From: an uncultured Collinsella sp.
Lineage (GTDB): Bacteria; Actinomycetota; Coriobacteriia; Coriobacteriales; Coriobacteriaceae
Assembly: GCA_959601045.1 (NCBI GenBank)
Contig: CAUGNZ010000005.1
Span: forward strand, 17,077 to 81,076
Length of the DNA stretch: 64,000 nucleotides
Reading direction: 5' to 3'
The notes beneath the pieces were generated by a model. That model saw only the letters and a list, made by a program, of their open reading frames with translations. It was not told the DNA's origin and did not search any database. The position numbers and the translations under genes are program-made. Shown here piece after piece: positions 51,808 to 59,229 of this stretch (positions are counted from its first letter, which is position 1; every line of letters begins with the position of its first letter).

Positions 51808-53256
51808 TTAGGCCTTGGCGGCGGCAGCGTCCTCATCGAGCTGCTCTTTGGTGAAACCAAAGAGATAAGCGATGGCGGCGGCGGAAACAAACGCGGCACC
51901 CGATGCAATGCACCCCCATACGAGATTGGCAGTTCCGCCGGCAACATATCCGGTTATACCCAGAATATTCGTCGCGCCCAAAACATACGTCGTCACATTG
52001 GTAAGAGCCGCGATCAGGCCGCCGATAGCGCCGCCGGCAACCATGGCACCCAAGCAGCGGGTGTACTTAAAGCCGCAGCCATACAGCGCGGGCTCCGTCA
52101 CGCCGCCGACAATGCCGGAGAGCGAGAAACCAAGCATGGCACCCTTTTCGTCAGTCTCCTTAAGGCGCAGGAAGGCGCCGAAGGCCATGCCCCACGTAGC
52201 GAACTGAGCGATAGCGCCCGCGACCATGACGCAGGAGTCAGAGCCCATGGTGAGCAGCTGCACAATGCCAAGGGTAAGCAGGACCTGGTGCATACCGGTC
52301 ATAACCAGGAACTCCCAAAGCGCGGCAATGGCAACGAGGGAGATGACCGTGACGATACCGCCGGTGTTGCCGAGGCCGAACATAAAGTTACCAACCGCGT
52401 TGCCCAAGATAGAGCCAATCGGAGCCAGCGCGCACAGCGAAACGGGAATCATGACGGCCAGAGTACACACGGGCACAAACACCGTAGAGAGCATGTCGGG
52501 AATGATCTTCTTCATGAACTTCTCAACGACCATGAGTACCGGCATGGACAGAACCATGGGGAGAACGGTGCAGGAATAGTTGTTCAGCTGAGCCGGGAGC
52601 ACGCCGTAAACCATCGTGGTCGTAGCACCAGAATCCGCAGCGGCGTTGACCAACGTCATGAACTCGGGGGCAATGAGCACGCCGCCGAGCATCATGCCGA
52701 GCGGCTGGCTGCAGTCGAGCTGCTTTGCGGCAGCCCAACCCAGATAGACAGGAAGGAAATAATAGCCGGCGTTGTAAATCCAGTTGTAGAAGAAGTTGTA
52801 GATGTCGGAATCGGCAGACCAGATACCGAGCATGCCGTCGCCGCAAAGTACGGCAATGGTACGGAACATGGCGGCGCCCATGATGATGGGGATCGTCATG
52901 ACCATTGTCTTGGACAGGTAGTTGAGGGTCTTCTGGCCCGCAGTCTTGAGCGTCAGCGGCTCCTTGGTGTTGCCATCGAGGTTCTCTGCGATTGCGCCCT
53001 CGCCCTTCACGCCGAGCTTGAGAGCGGCGTCATAGACCTTCGGCACGTTCTGGCCAATGATGACCTGATACTGGCCGCCAGACCACTGTGCGCCCAGCAC
53101 GCCCTTGATCTTCTTCACTTCATCGTCATTGGGAATGGACTGATCCTTGAGGTTCAGACGCAGGCGGGTCATGCAGTGCGTCGCGTTCGTCACATTGGAG
53201 GCGCCGCCGACGGCAGCGAGCACGTCCTCGGCAATCTTCTTGTTATCGACAGCCAT
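51808..53256 (-). CDS. PTS beta-glucoside/sucrose-type IIBC permease
   Basis: Seen: 482 residues. IIB domain 1-90: VLAAVGGASNVTNATHCMTR with the phosphorylated Cys at 28, then GVLGAQWSGGQYQVIIGQNV. IIC domain 110-470: ten helices, with GAAMFRTIAVLCGDG, GVLIAPEFMTLV, TGMHQVLLTLGIVQL and GVTEPALYGCGFKYTR (the TEPALxG signature of IIC). There is no IIA domain (the protein ends EDAAAAKA), so phosphate must come from another EIIA such as a glucose-type one. Start: ATG at 53256 after GAAGGGA. Known: imports and phosphorylates a beta-glycoside or similar sugar. Preceded by a RAT/terminator (53396-53485) and licT-type gene, followed by chbG. Confidence 0.9.
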   Translation of the reverse strand: MAVDNKKIAEDVLAAVGGASNVTNATHCMTRLRLNLKDQSIPNDDEVKKIKGVLGAQWSGGQYQVIIGQNVPKVYDAALKLGVKGEGAIAENLDGNTKEPLTLKTAGQKTLNYLSKTMVMTIPIIMGAAMFRTIAVLCGDGMLGIWSADSDIYNFFYNWIYNAGYYFLPVYLGWAAAKQLDCSQPLGMMLGGVLIAPEFMTLVNAAADSGATTTMVYGVLPAQLNNYSCTVLPMVLSMPVLMVVEKFMKKIIPDMLSTVFVPVCTLAVMIPVSLCALAPIGSILGNAVGNFMFGLGNTGGIVTVISLVAIAALWEFLVMTGMHQVLLTLGIVQLLTMGSDSCVMVAGAIAQFATWGMAFGAFLRLKETDEKGAMLGFSLSGIVGGVTEPALYGCGFKYTRCLGAMVAGGAIGGLIAALTNVTTYVLGATNILGITGYVAGGTANLVWGCIASGAAFVSAAAIAYLFGFTKEQLDEDAAAAKA

Positions 53257-53395
53257 GTCGAATCCCTTCTCTTCCAACTAAAGGCTCGTGGGGCTTCATG
53301 GCACCAAGACACACGATTCCGCTCGCGCCTGCGCAGCGCGCGATGCCCGTTGGCAAGAGATTTCATTGCATGTGATTCCCGGGTGGATCGACATG

Positions 53396-53451
53396 AAAAA
53401 AGCCCCGCGCACAACCGACAGAGACCCAATAATGGTCTCGACAGAATCGGT
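53396..53451 (-). terminator. Putative conditional terminator upstream of the PTS gene
   Basis: Minus strand: GAGACC/GGTCTC (53421-53439) with outer ACCGA/TCGGT pairs (53414-53451); a T6 run follows 12 bases later (53396-53401). The outer arm overlaps the end of the RAT, so the two folds exclude each other. Confidence 0.55.
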
Positions 53452-53485
53452 AGTGCCTCTCGGAGCTGCGCCGTGAGTAACACCC
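53449..53485 (-). promoter_or_regulatory. Ribonucleic antiterminator (RAT), target of the LicT-like protein
   Basis: Minus strand: GGGTGTTACT, an inner stem region, then GAGGCACTACC. This follows the RAT pattern of bgl/lic operons (GGnTGTTACT ... GGCAnnACC). It sits upstream of the PTS gene and its 3' end shares bases with the terminator stem at 53396-53451, as expected of antitermination control. Confidence 0.7.
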
Positions 53486-53597
53486 AACACAGGGGGAGTA
53501 TATGCGGCGGTTACGTTCGTCGCGGCTCAGATTACCGGCGAGCGGTAGCAAACAGCCCGCGAACGGTCACCATGACGGTAAGGGAATGATGGAGACC

Positions 53598-54434
53598 TTA
53601 TTTATCCGGGTTGGCAGGAGCCACGCGATTCACATGCATGATCAGATAGACGAGCTCTTCTTGGGCCAATGGCTCGCCAAAGGTCTCTTGAATCAGATCG
53701 TCCACACGATGAGCGCAGCGCGACGCCGCCGGATACTGCTCCACGAGCACGTCGTAGAGACCGGAGTTCTCAGTATCTATCGGTTCTTTCTTTGCCACGC
53801 GGTCGAGCAGATAGCGCACATGAGTGGCAAAGCGAGTAAAGGCAAACGACGAGCGATCGACCGTCACGCCCAACTCTTCTTGAATAATCGCGACCGTCAT
53901 ATCGAGCAGTTGCTCCTCGTGCTGCTCGGCAAGCACGCGTCGCTCGCTCGGCCTAACCGATGCATTAACAATCGACATGGCAATGCCCGCTGCCTCGCTT
54001 CGGGGCATACGCACCCGGAAGCTTTTCTGAATGCCCCGAACAGCCAGCTCGCCCAAGCGGTATTCGATGGGATGCAGCTGCTCCAGATCGCGCTCGAGCG
54101 GCAACGACACGACCATATGCTCGCGGGCACGCTTAATGGCAAACTGAATATGGTCTGCCAATGTAATGGGAAGGTTAGGACTCAATTCGTACGAAAGCTG
54201 TCCGGTTGCGATATCGGCCAGCTGAGCAGAAAACTCCAGCACCTCGGGGTCGACCTCGTCGATAAACGCCAGGTACTTTGAATCGATGCCGTAAAAGGTG
54301 CGTGTAACAACGTCCAGATCGACCTCGTGCGGCATCTCGCCAAAACCGATGCCACGACCCAGCGCGATAAGCTGACGCCCCGCGCCGTCTTCGCAGATGG
54401 CAGCGTTGTGGTTAATGCGCTGGATAGCCTTCAT
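53598..54434 (-). CDS. BglG/LicT-family transcription antiterminator
   Basis: Seen: 278 residues. CAT RNA-binding domain 1-55: MKAIQRINHNAAICEDGAGR, then QLIALGRGIGFG (the G-x-G-I-G-F signature). PRD1 about 65-170: SPNLPITLADHIQFAIKRAR with His (D-H-I); PRD2 about 175-278: MSIVNASV, TRFATHVRYLLDR and LVYLIMHVNRV with paired His. Start: ATG at 54434, AGGAG about 10 bases before; the frame is open 13 codons further up. Known: these bind RAT RNA and prevent termination when their PRDs are dephosphorylated by sugar flux through the PTS. The target is the RAT at 53449 in front of the neighbouring IIBC gene. Confidence 0.93.
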   Translation of the reverse strand: MKAIQRINHNAAICEDGAGRQLIALGRGIGFGEMPHEVDLDVVTRTFYGIDSKYLAFIDEVDPEVLEFSAQLADIATGQLSYELSPNLPITLADHIQFAIKRAREHMVVSLPLERDLEQLHPIEYRLGELAVRGIQKSFRVRMPRSEAAGIAMSIVNASVRPSERRVLAEQHEEQLLDMTVAIIQEELGVTVDRSSFAFTRFATHVRYLLDRVAKKEPIDTENSGLYDVLVEQYPAASRCAHRVDDLIQETFGEPLAQEELVYLIMHVNRVAPANPDK

Positions 54435-54449
54435 GGAATCATCGCTCCT

Positions 54450-54487
54450 ACTAAAACGCGCCGCGCAGACCATCCGCGCGGCGCGTT
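54450..54487 (-). terminator. Intrinsic terminator of the phosphoesterase gene
   Basis: AACGCGCCGCGC pairs perfectly with GCGCGGCGCGTT (12 bp, 9-base loop); minus strand continues TTTTAGTAGG. Confidence 0.88.
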
Positions 54488-54507
54488 CATTCTACCTGCA
54501 CTTGCAG

Positions 54508-55053
54508 CTATAGTCCAAAGAAGCCGAGGATCTGGTCGCGGCTTACGGGCTTGTAATCGTTAGCGTCGAGACCAACGTCATAGCGAAGGATCGGGCGCTC
54601 GCGATCGCGATTGCGCGCGTTGGCGCGGTCTCCCCTGCTGTGGATATGCCCGTGCAGCATGATGGCGCCGCGCGCCTTGCCATTCCAGCTGAGCATCGGG
54701 TAATGGCTCATCACCAGGCGATGACCCTTAGCGTAACCGGGAGCGACCTCCAGATAATCGCGCACCTCATCCCAAATGTGCGGCGCGTCCGGATCTTCCC
54801 AGTCGCCGTCGTGGTTACCGCGGATGAGCGTTATGTTCTGACATTCGATGCGCCCACGCAGGAGTACCGCTTCCGCCATGGGCAATCGATACGTAAAGTC
54901 TCCCAAGATATAGAGACGATCGTCCGCAGCCACGTACTCGTTGATGGCATCAATGACCTTACGATTCATCTCCTCGACCGAGCCAAACGGTCGGTCCATA
55001 TCGTGCAAGATATTCGTATCGCCCAGATGCAGGTCGGCGGTAAACCACATCAT
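54508..55053 (-). CDS. Calcineurin-like metallophosphoesterase
   Basis: Seen: 181 residues starting MMWFTADLHLGDTNIL. Motif I DLHLGD (D-x-H), motif II LYILGDFTYR (G-D), motif III ITLIRGNHDGDW (GNHD), then RLVMSHYPML (H) and GAIMLHGHIHSRGD (G-H-x-H): all metal ligands of the family. Start: ATG at 55053 with GAGGG about 10 bases upstream; MWF at 55050 is as likely. Known: binuclear metal phosphoesterases; the small size suggests a YfcE- or MPP-type phosphodiesterase, substrate not known. Ends with its own terminator before licT. Confidence 0.88.
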   Translation of the reverse strand: MMWFTADLHLGDTNILHDMDRPFGSVEEMNRKVIDAINEYVAADDRLYILGDFTYRLPMAEAVLLRGRIECQNITLIRGNHDGDWEDPDAPHIWDEVRDYLEVAPGYAKGHRLVMSHYPMLSWNGKARGAIMLHGHIHSRGDRANARNRDRERPILRYDVGLDANDYKPVSRDQILGFFGL

Positions 55054-55119
55054 CGTCCATGCCCTCATTTCGCAACGCGTATAAGACCTGTTTAGTATAC
55101 AGACGCAGCGATGCAGCGG

Positions 55120-55299
55120 TTACCCAAAGAGCCCGCCGAACAGACCCCGGCGGCGCTTGTCTTGTTTTTTCGAAGCGTCACTCTGAGCTTTCTTGTCCTG
55201 CCGCTTCTTACGGTCCTGCTCCAGCTCATCGTCATCGAGCAGCAGATCCCACTCAAACGGATCGTCTACCAGATCGAACAGATCGTCGTCTTCAAACAT
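55120..55299 (-). CDS. Small charged protein of unknown function
   Basis: Seen: 59 residues from ATG at 55299 with GAGGAG 5 bases upstream. First half acidic (MFEDDDLFDLVDDPFEWDLL), second half basic (EQDRKKRQDKKAQSD, SKKQDKRRR) with the tail GLFGGLFG. No signal or membrane helix. Good ribosome site and strongly segregated charge argue it is real; I do not recognise a family. Confidence 0.6.
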   Translation of the reverse strand: MFEDDDLFDLVDDPFEWDLLLDDDELEQDRKKRQDKKAQSDASKKQDKRRRGLFGGLFG

Positions 55300-55489
55300 G
55301 ACCGCTCCTCTAACGGCCGGGTAAACCGGCAAGTAACCTTATTGAGAAGTCTACGGGCCCGTGCGGACACAAATTCATCCTACCTGCGTCTTTCAATCGC
55401 TCGCCGCAACGCTTGCAGATAAGATAGGAACACGGATGGCACCCGTGGCAGCGGGTCTTGCCAACTCCGATACACGTTTTCATCGTGAG

Positions 55490-55525
55490 AAGTGGCCGTC
55501 TTCGCTTACGCGGGGACGGCCACTT
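55490..55525. terminator. Hairpin downstream of the ALDH gene
   Basis: AAGTGGCCGTC pairs perfectly with GACGGCCACTT (11 bp, 14-base loop); TGTTT follows on the plus strand, none on the minus. It lies 25 bases past the minus-strand ALDH stop. Confidence 0.6.
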
Positions 55526-55549
55526 TGTTTATCCCTATGTCATCTGATT

Positions 55550-56929
55550 CTAATGCACAAACATGCGCACGAACTTGTGCTTCCAGCTTGCGTAAGGGGC
55601 ATAGCGGAACGGCACGTCCAGCCACGTTGCCTTGTTCACGATGCTCTTCTTGTGGCTAAACGTATCGAAGCTCTCGCGTCCATGGTACTGTCCCATACCG
55701 CTCGCCCCCATGCCGCCAAAGCCCATATGGCTCGTGGCCAAATGCATAATGGTGTCATTAACACAGCCACCACCAAAGGGCACGTAACGCACAAAGCGCT
55801 GCTGAACCTCACGGTCCTGGCTAAAGATATACAGGGCCAGCGGCGTCGGACGATCCGTAATAAACGTCTCGGCCTCGTCTAGGCTCTCAAACGTCAGCAC
55901 CGGCAAGATGGGGCCGAAAATCTCCTCCTGCATCACGGCGTCATCGGGGGACACGCCATCCAAAATCGTCGGCTCGATCTTGAGCGAAGTCTCGCGCGCG
56001 GTACCTCCAAGCACGACCTTATCGGGATCGATCAGCCCGCGCACGCGCGCAAAATGCTTGGCGTTGACGATATGCCCGTAATCCTCGTTATCGAGCGGAT
56101 GCTCGCCAAACATACGGCGGACCTCTTCCTTGATGAGACCCAGCAGCTCGTCGTGCACGCGCGTATCGACCAGCAGGTAGTCGGGCGCCACGCAAGTCTG
56201 CCCCACGTTGAGCCATTTACCAAAGGCGATACGGCGCGCCGCGACCTTCAAGTTAGCCGTCGCATCCACGATGCAGGGACTCTTCCCGCCCAGCTCAAGC
56301 GTCACGGGCGTAAGGTTTTTACTTGCGCGCTCCATAACGAACTTGCCGACCGGAACGCTACCGGTAAAGAAGATCTTGTCCCAGCACTCGTCGAGCAGCG
56401 CTTCGTTCTCGGCGCGCCCGCCCTCGACAACCGTCACCAGGCACGGATCAAATGCCTCTTCACAGATCTGCTTGAGCACCGCACTCGATGCCGGAGCATA
56501 GGCACTCGGCTTGATGACCACGGTGTTGCCTGCGGCAAGAGCGCCAGCGAGCGGCTCGAGCGTTAGCAAAAACGGGTAGTTCCAGGGGGCCATGATGAGC
56601 GCGACGCCATAGGGCACGGCTTGCGTCTTGCACACACTCACGGCGTTGGCGAGGTCGCACGGGCGCAGGCGCGGACGACTCCATCGAGCCACGTGCGCAA
56701 TCTGATGACGGATCTCGGAAAGCGAGGTGCCGATCTCGCACATATAGGCTTCGTCATGTGACTTACCCAGATCGGTCTTGAGCGCATGGGCAATATCGGC
56801 TTCGTGCGCCCGCACTGCGTCGCGCAAGCTCACGAGCGCGCGACGGCGAGCGTTGACATCAAACGTGGCGTGCGTCTTAAAATAGGCGCGCTGATCGGCA
56901 ACGATGCGCGCGATTTCCTCGGTGTTCAT
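55550..56929 (-). CDS. Class 3-type aldehyde dehydrogenase
   Basis: Seen: 459 residues, the typical length of ALDH3. NAD(P) site VALIMAPWNYPFLLTLEPLA (PWN), IKPSAYAPASSA, IFFTGSVPVGKFVM, general base VTLELGGKSPCIVD, catalytic Cys in LNVGQTCVAPDY, and later EEIFGPILPVL and PFGGGCVNDTIMH. The C-terminus HKKSIVNKATWLDVPFRYAP matches ALDH3. The ATG at 56929 follows GGAGGGCCC. Known: oxidises aliphatic or aromatic aldehydes with NAD(P)+. It is 8 bases behind the Fe-alcohol dehydrogenase gene on the same strand, giving an aldehyde/alcohol interconversion pair, for detoxification or fermentation. A Cys-only (non-CoA) ALDH, not the AdhE type. Confidence 0.93.
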   Translation of the reverse strand: MNTEEIARIVADQRAYFKTHATFDVNARRRALVSLRDAVRAHEADIAHALKTDLGKSHDEAYMCEIGTSLSEIRHQIAHVARWSRPRLRPCDLANAVSVCKTQAVPYGVALIMAPWNYPFLLTLEPLAGALAAGNTVVIKPSAYAPASSAVLKQICEEAFDPCLVTVVEGGRAENEALLDECWDKIFFTGSVPVGKFVMERASKNLTPVTLELGGKSPCIVDATANLKVAARRIAFGKWLNVGQTCVAPDYLLVDTRVHDELLGLIKEEVRRMFGEHPLDNEDYGHIVNAKHFARVRGLIDPDKVVLGGTARETSLKIEPTILDGVSPDDAVMQEEIFGPILPVLTFESLDEAETFITDRPTPLALYIFSQDREVQQRFVRYVPFGGGCVNDTIMHLATSHMGFGGMGASGMGQYHGRESFDTFSHKKSIVNKATWLDVPFRYAPYASWKHKFVRMFVH

Positions 56930-56937
56930 GGGCCCTC

Positions 56938-58158
56938 CTAGTTCTCGTCTTCAAACATACCACCCGCAACGACCTCGTACATATGCTCGAGCTCCAAACG
57001 GTCCATTAAAAGCGGAACGGGGTACAGGGGATTGGCCTCGGCATCGGCATGCGCCGCCATCTCAGGAATGTCGGAGCGGCGAATGCCCGTCACATATTTG
57101 GGTATGCCCAAGGCGGCGTTCATGCGGTCGACCCAATCGATAAAGGCCTCAGCAGCCACGTTGTCCAGCGCATTAGCCGGCGCAATGCCGGCCATGCGGG
57201 CGAGATCGGCGAGCTTGGGAGCAGCAGCTTCGCCATAGGCGCGAAGCATGTGCGGCAGGATGATGGCGTTGGCCAAGCCGTGGGGAATCCCGTAACGCCC
57301 GCCCAGGCTGTGCGCGATGGCATGGACGTATCCAACATAAGAGCGCGTAAAGGCAACGCCCGCTTTATACGCCGCCGAAAGCATATTGCGGCGCGCACGC
57401 ATGTTGCCACCGCACTCATAGGCTTCGAGCAAATTGTCGTGGATGAGCTGCACCGCCTGGCGCGCCATCTTGCGCGTATAGGGCGTGGTGCTGCGCCCGA
57501 TAAAGGCCTCGACGGCATGTGTCAGGGCGTCCATGCCCGTTTGCCCCGTAATGGAGGCGGGCAGGCCGCGCGTAAACTCGGGGTCGTGCACCGCAAAGCG
57601 CGGGATCAGCACAAAGTCGTTAATGGGATACTTGTAGTGCGTCTCGTCGTCGGTAATTACCGCTGCAAGCGTGACCTCGCTTCCCGTGCCCGCCGTGGTG
57701 GGAACGGCGATGAGCAGCGGCAGACGACGATGAATGCGCAACAGGCCGCGCATCTTGTTGATGGGCTTCTTTGGCTGCGCGATGCGTGCCCCCACGCCCT
57801 TGGCGCAGTCCATGGCCGAACCGCCGCCAAAACCAATAATGGCCTGGCAGGCGTTCTCTCGATACAGGGACGCTGCTTCCTCCACATTCGAGACCGTGGG
57901 GTTCGCACGTGTTTCGGCATAGACCGCAGCGCTAATTCCCTTGGATGCGAGCGCTGTCTCGAGCGGTGCCGTGAGCCCCAGACGGGCAATGCCGGGATCC
58001 GTCACGATAAGAACATGCCGTATTGAACGCTTTTGAAGCACTGCGGGCACTTCCTCAGCGTGCTCTAAAATGCGTGGCTCGGTATAGGGCAGCACCGGCA
58101 ATGCGATGCGAAAAACCGTTTGATACGTTCGGCACCAGGCGCGGCGGGCTAGATGCAT
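56938..58158 (-). CDS. Iron-containing alcohol dehydrogenase
   Basis: Seen: 406 residues. N-terminal Rossmann-like part with VLIVTDPGIARLGLTAPL and IIGFGGGSAMDCAKGVG (GGGSxxD). Metal-binding part: ITGQTGMDALTHAVEAFIGR (Asp/His), VGYVHAIAHSLGGRYGIPHG (two His) and NAIILPHM. Start: ATG at 58158 with AAGGAG nine bases upstream. Known: group III, Fe2+-dependent NAD(P)-linked alcohol dehydrogenases act on ethanol, butanol, propanediol or 4-hydroxybutyrate; the substrate is not fixed here. Operon with the ALDH3 gene. Promoter region contains two copies of a 16-bp dyad (58177, 58241), suggesting a dedicated repressor not found nearby. Confidence 0.92.
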   Translation of the reverse strand: MHLARRAWCRTYQTVFRIALPVLPYTEPRILEHAEEVPAVLQKRSIRHVLIVTDPGIARLGLTAPLETALASKGISAAVYAETRANPTVSNVEEAASLYRENACQAIIGFGGGSAMDCAKGVGARIAQPKKPINKMRGLLRIHRRLPLLIAVPTTAGTGSEVTLAAVITDDETHYKYPINDFVLIPRFAVHDPEFTRGLPASITGQTGMDALTHAVEAFIGRSTTPYTRKMARQAVQLIHDNLLEAYECGGNMRARRNMLSAAYKAGVAFTRSYVGYVHAIAHSLGGRYGIPHGLANAIILPHMLRAYGEAAAPKLADLARMAGIAPANALDNVAAEAFIDWVDRMNAALGIPKYVTGIRRSDIPEMAAHADAEANPLYPVPLLMDRLELEHMYEVVAGGMFEDEN

Positions 58159-58176
58159 AAAGGAAGCTCCTTCATT

Positions 58177-58256
58177 TGTTGATTGGTCAACATTTGCTCG
58201 ACCGATTGTACTCATCGGCGTCCGTATATGGCTTGCCAATCGTTAATCAATCAACA
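58177..58256 (-). promoter_or_regulatory. Two 16-bp operator-like dyads upstream of the alcohol dehydrogenase
   Basis: TGTTGATTGGTCAACA (58177-58192, perfect arms TGTTGA/TCAACA) and, on the minus strand, TGTTGATTGATTAACG (58256-58241). Both fit TGTTGATTGRTYAAC; centres are 64 bp apart. Probable paired binding site of a TetR-like or similar regulator of the ADH/ALDH operon. Confidence 0.6.
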
Positions 58257-58414
58257 TCTTCACATGCTTAAATTGTTTTATTAAAAATCATTCCTAATAG
58301 GCTTCACATTTGGTTGCATTTATGGATAATAGAACTCGTCAAGACGCACGTCCGGAGAGGGCCCTTACGGGACCGGACGAGCGCGCCATCGCCATCGATC
58401 GAAAGGATCGAATT

Positions 58415-58975
58415 ATGAAGTTTGTTTGCCCCGTTTGCGGTTATGTGGAAGAGTTCGACGGCGACCAGCTGCCCGAGGATTTCAAGTGCCCCCAGTGCGG
58501 CGTTCCCGGCTCTCGCTTCCTGAAGCAGGAGGAGGGTCAGCTCGAGTGGGCTGCCGAGCACGTCGTGGGCGTCGCCAAGATGGAGGGCGTCTCCGAGGAC
58601 ATCGTTGCTGACCTGCGCGCCAACTTTGAGGGCGAGTGCTCTGAGGTCGGTATGTACCTGGCCATGGCTCGCGTCGCTCATCGCGAGGGCTATCCCGAGA
58701 TCGGCCTGTACTGGGAGAAGGCTGCCCACGAGGAGGCCGAGCACGCCGCCAAGTTCGCCGAGCTCCTGGGCGAGGTCGTGACCGACTCCACCAAGAAGAA
58801 CCTCGAGATGCGCGTTGAGGCCGAGAACGGCGCCACCGCCGGCAAGACCGATCTCGCCAAGCGCGCCAAGGCCGCTGGTCTCGATGCCATCCACGACACC
58901 GTGCACGAGATGGCTCGCGACGAGGCTCGCCACGGCAAGGCTTTCGCCGGCCTGCTAAAGCGCTACTTCGGCTAA
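58415..58975 (+). CDS. rbr: Rubrerythrin, reversed domain order
   Basis: Seen: 186 residues, ATG at 58415 after GAAAGGA. A rubredoxin-like iron site lies at the N-terminus (FVCPVCGYVEEF, KCPQCGVPGSRF). A four-helix ferritin-like domain follows, with ligands in LRANFEGECSEVGMYLAMAR (E..E), AAHEEAEHAAKFAE (E..H), NLEMRVEAENGA and HEMARDEARHGKAFAGLL. Known: this N-terminal placement defines reverse rubrerythrins of anaerobes (as in Clostridium), which reduce hydrogen peroxide and oxygen using NADH-derived electrons. The strong codon bias (GAG, AAG, GCC) suggests high expression. Monocistronic with a strong terminator. The promoter shares the 256-bp divergent gap with the ADH. Confidence 0.93.
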   Translation: MKFVCPVCGYVEEFDGDQLPEDFKCPQCGVPGSRFLKQEEGQLEWAAEHVVGVAKMEGVSEDIVADLRANFEGECSEVGMYLAMARVAHREGYPEIGLYWEKAAHEEAEHAAKFAELLGEVVTDSTKKNLEMRVEAENGATAGKTDLAKRAKAAGLDAIHDTVHEMARDEARHGKAFAGLLKRYFG

Positions 58976-59009
58976 GCCAAACGCCTGAGAGACATTCTCT
59001 AGCTTTATA

Positions 59010-59040
59010 AGGCCCGGACCGCATGGTTCGGGCCTTTTTC
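59010..59040 (+). terminator. Intrinsic terminator of rubrerythrin
   Basis: AGGCCCGGACC pairs with GGTTCGGGCCT across GCAT (one G-T pair), then TTTTTC. Confidence 0.92.
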
Positions 59041-59106
59041 GTGTCTTGCAAACCAGTTAACGTCCCAAAAATAGGACCACCTTTGACATCGGCTTCGCGT
59101 CAAAAA

Positions 59107-59229
59107 CTAAGTGAGTAGCCTTTTGGGAACTTGTCGAGCAGACCACCCGTATTGCTTTATAAAACCGCAGGTAGATAGCTTGCCGCAAAACAATCTGGTC
59201 GCCATCACGCTAAAAGTCTACTCACTTAG
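59107..59229. repeat. 123-bp inverted-repeat element, copy B
   Basis: Left end CTAAGTGAGTAGCCTTTT, right end AAAAGTCTACTCACTTAG (17 of 18 paired). AAAACCGCAGGTAGATAGCTTG begins 54 bases in (59161), as in copies A and C. The right end contains the last codons and TAG stop of the minus-strand gene at 59218. Confidence 0.88.
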
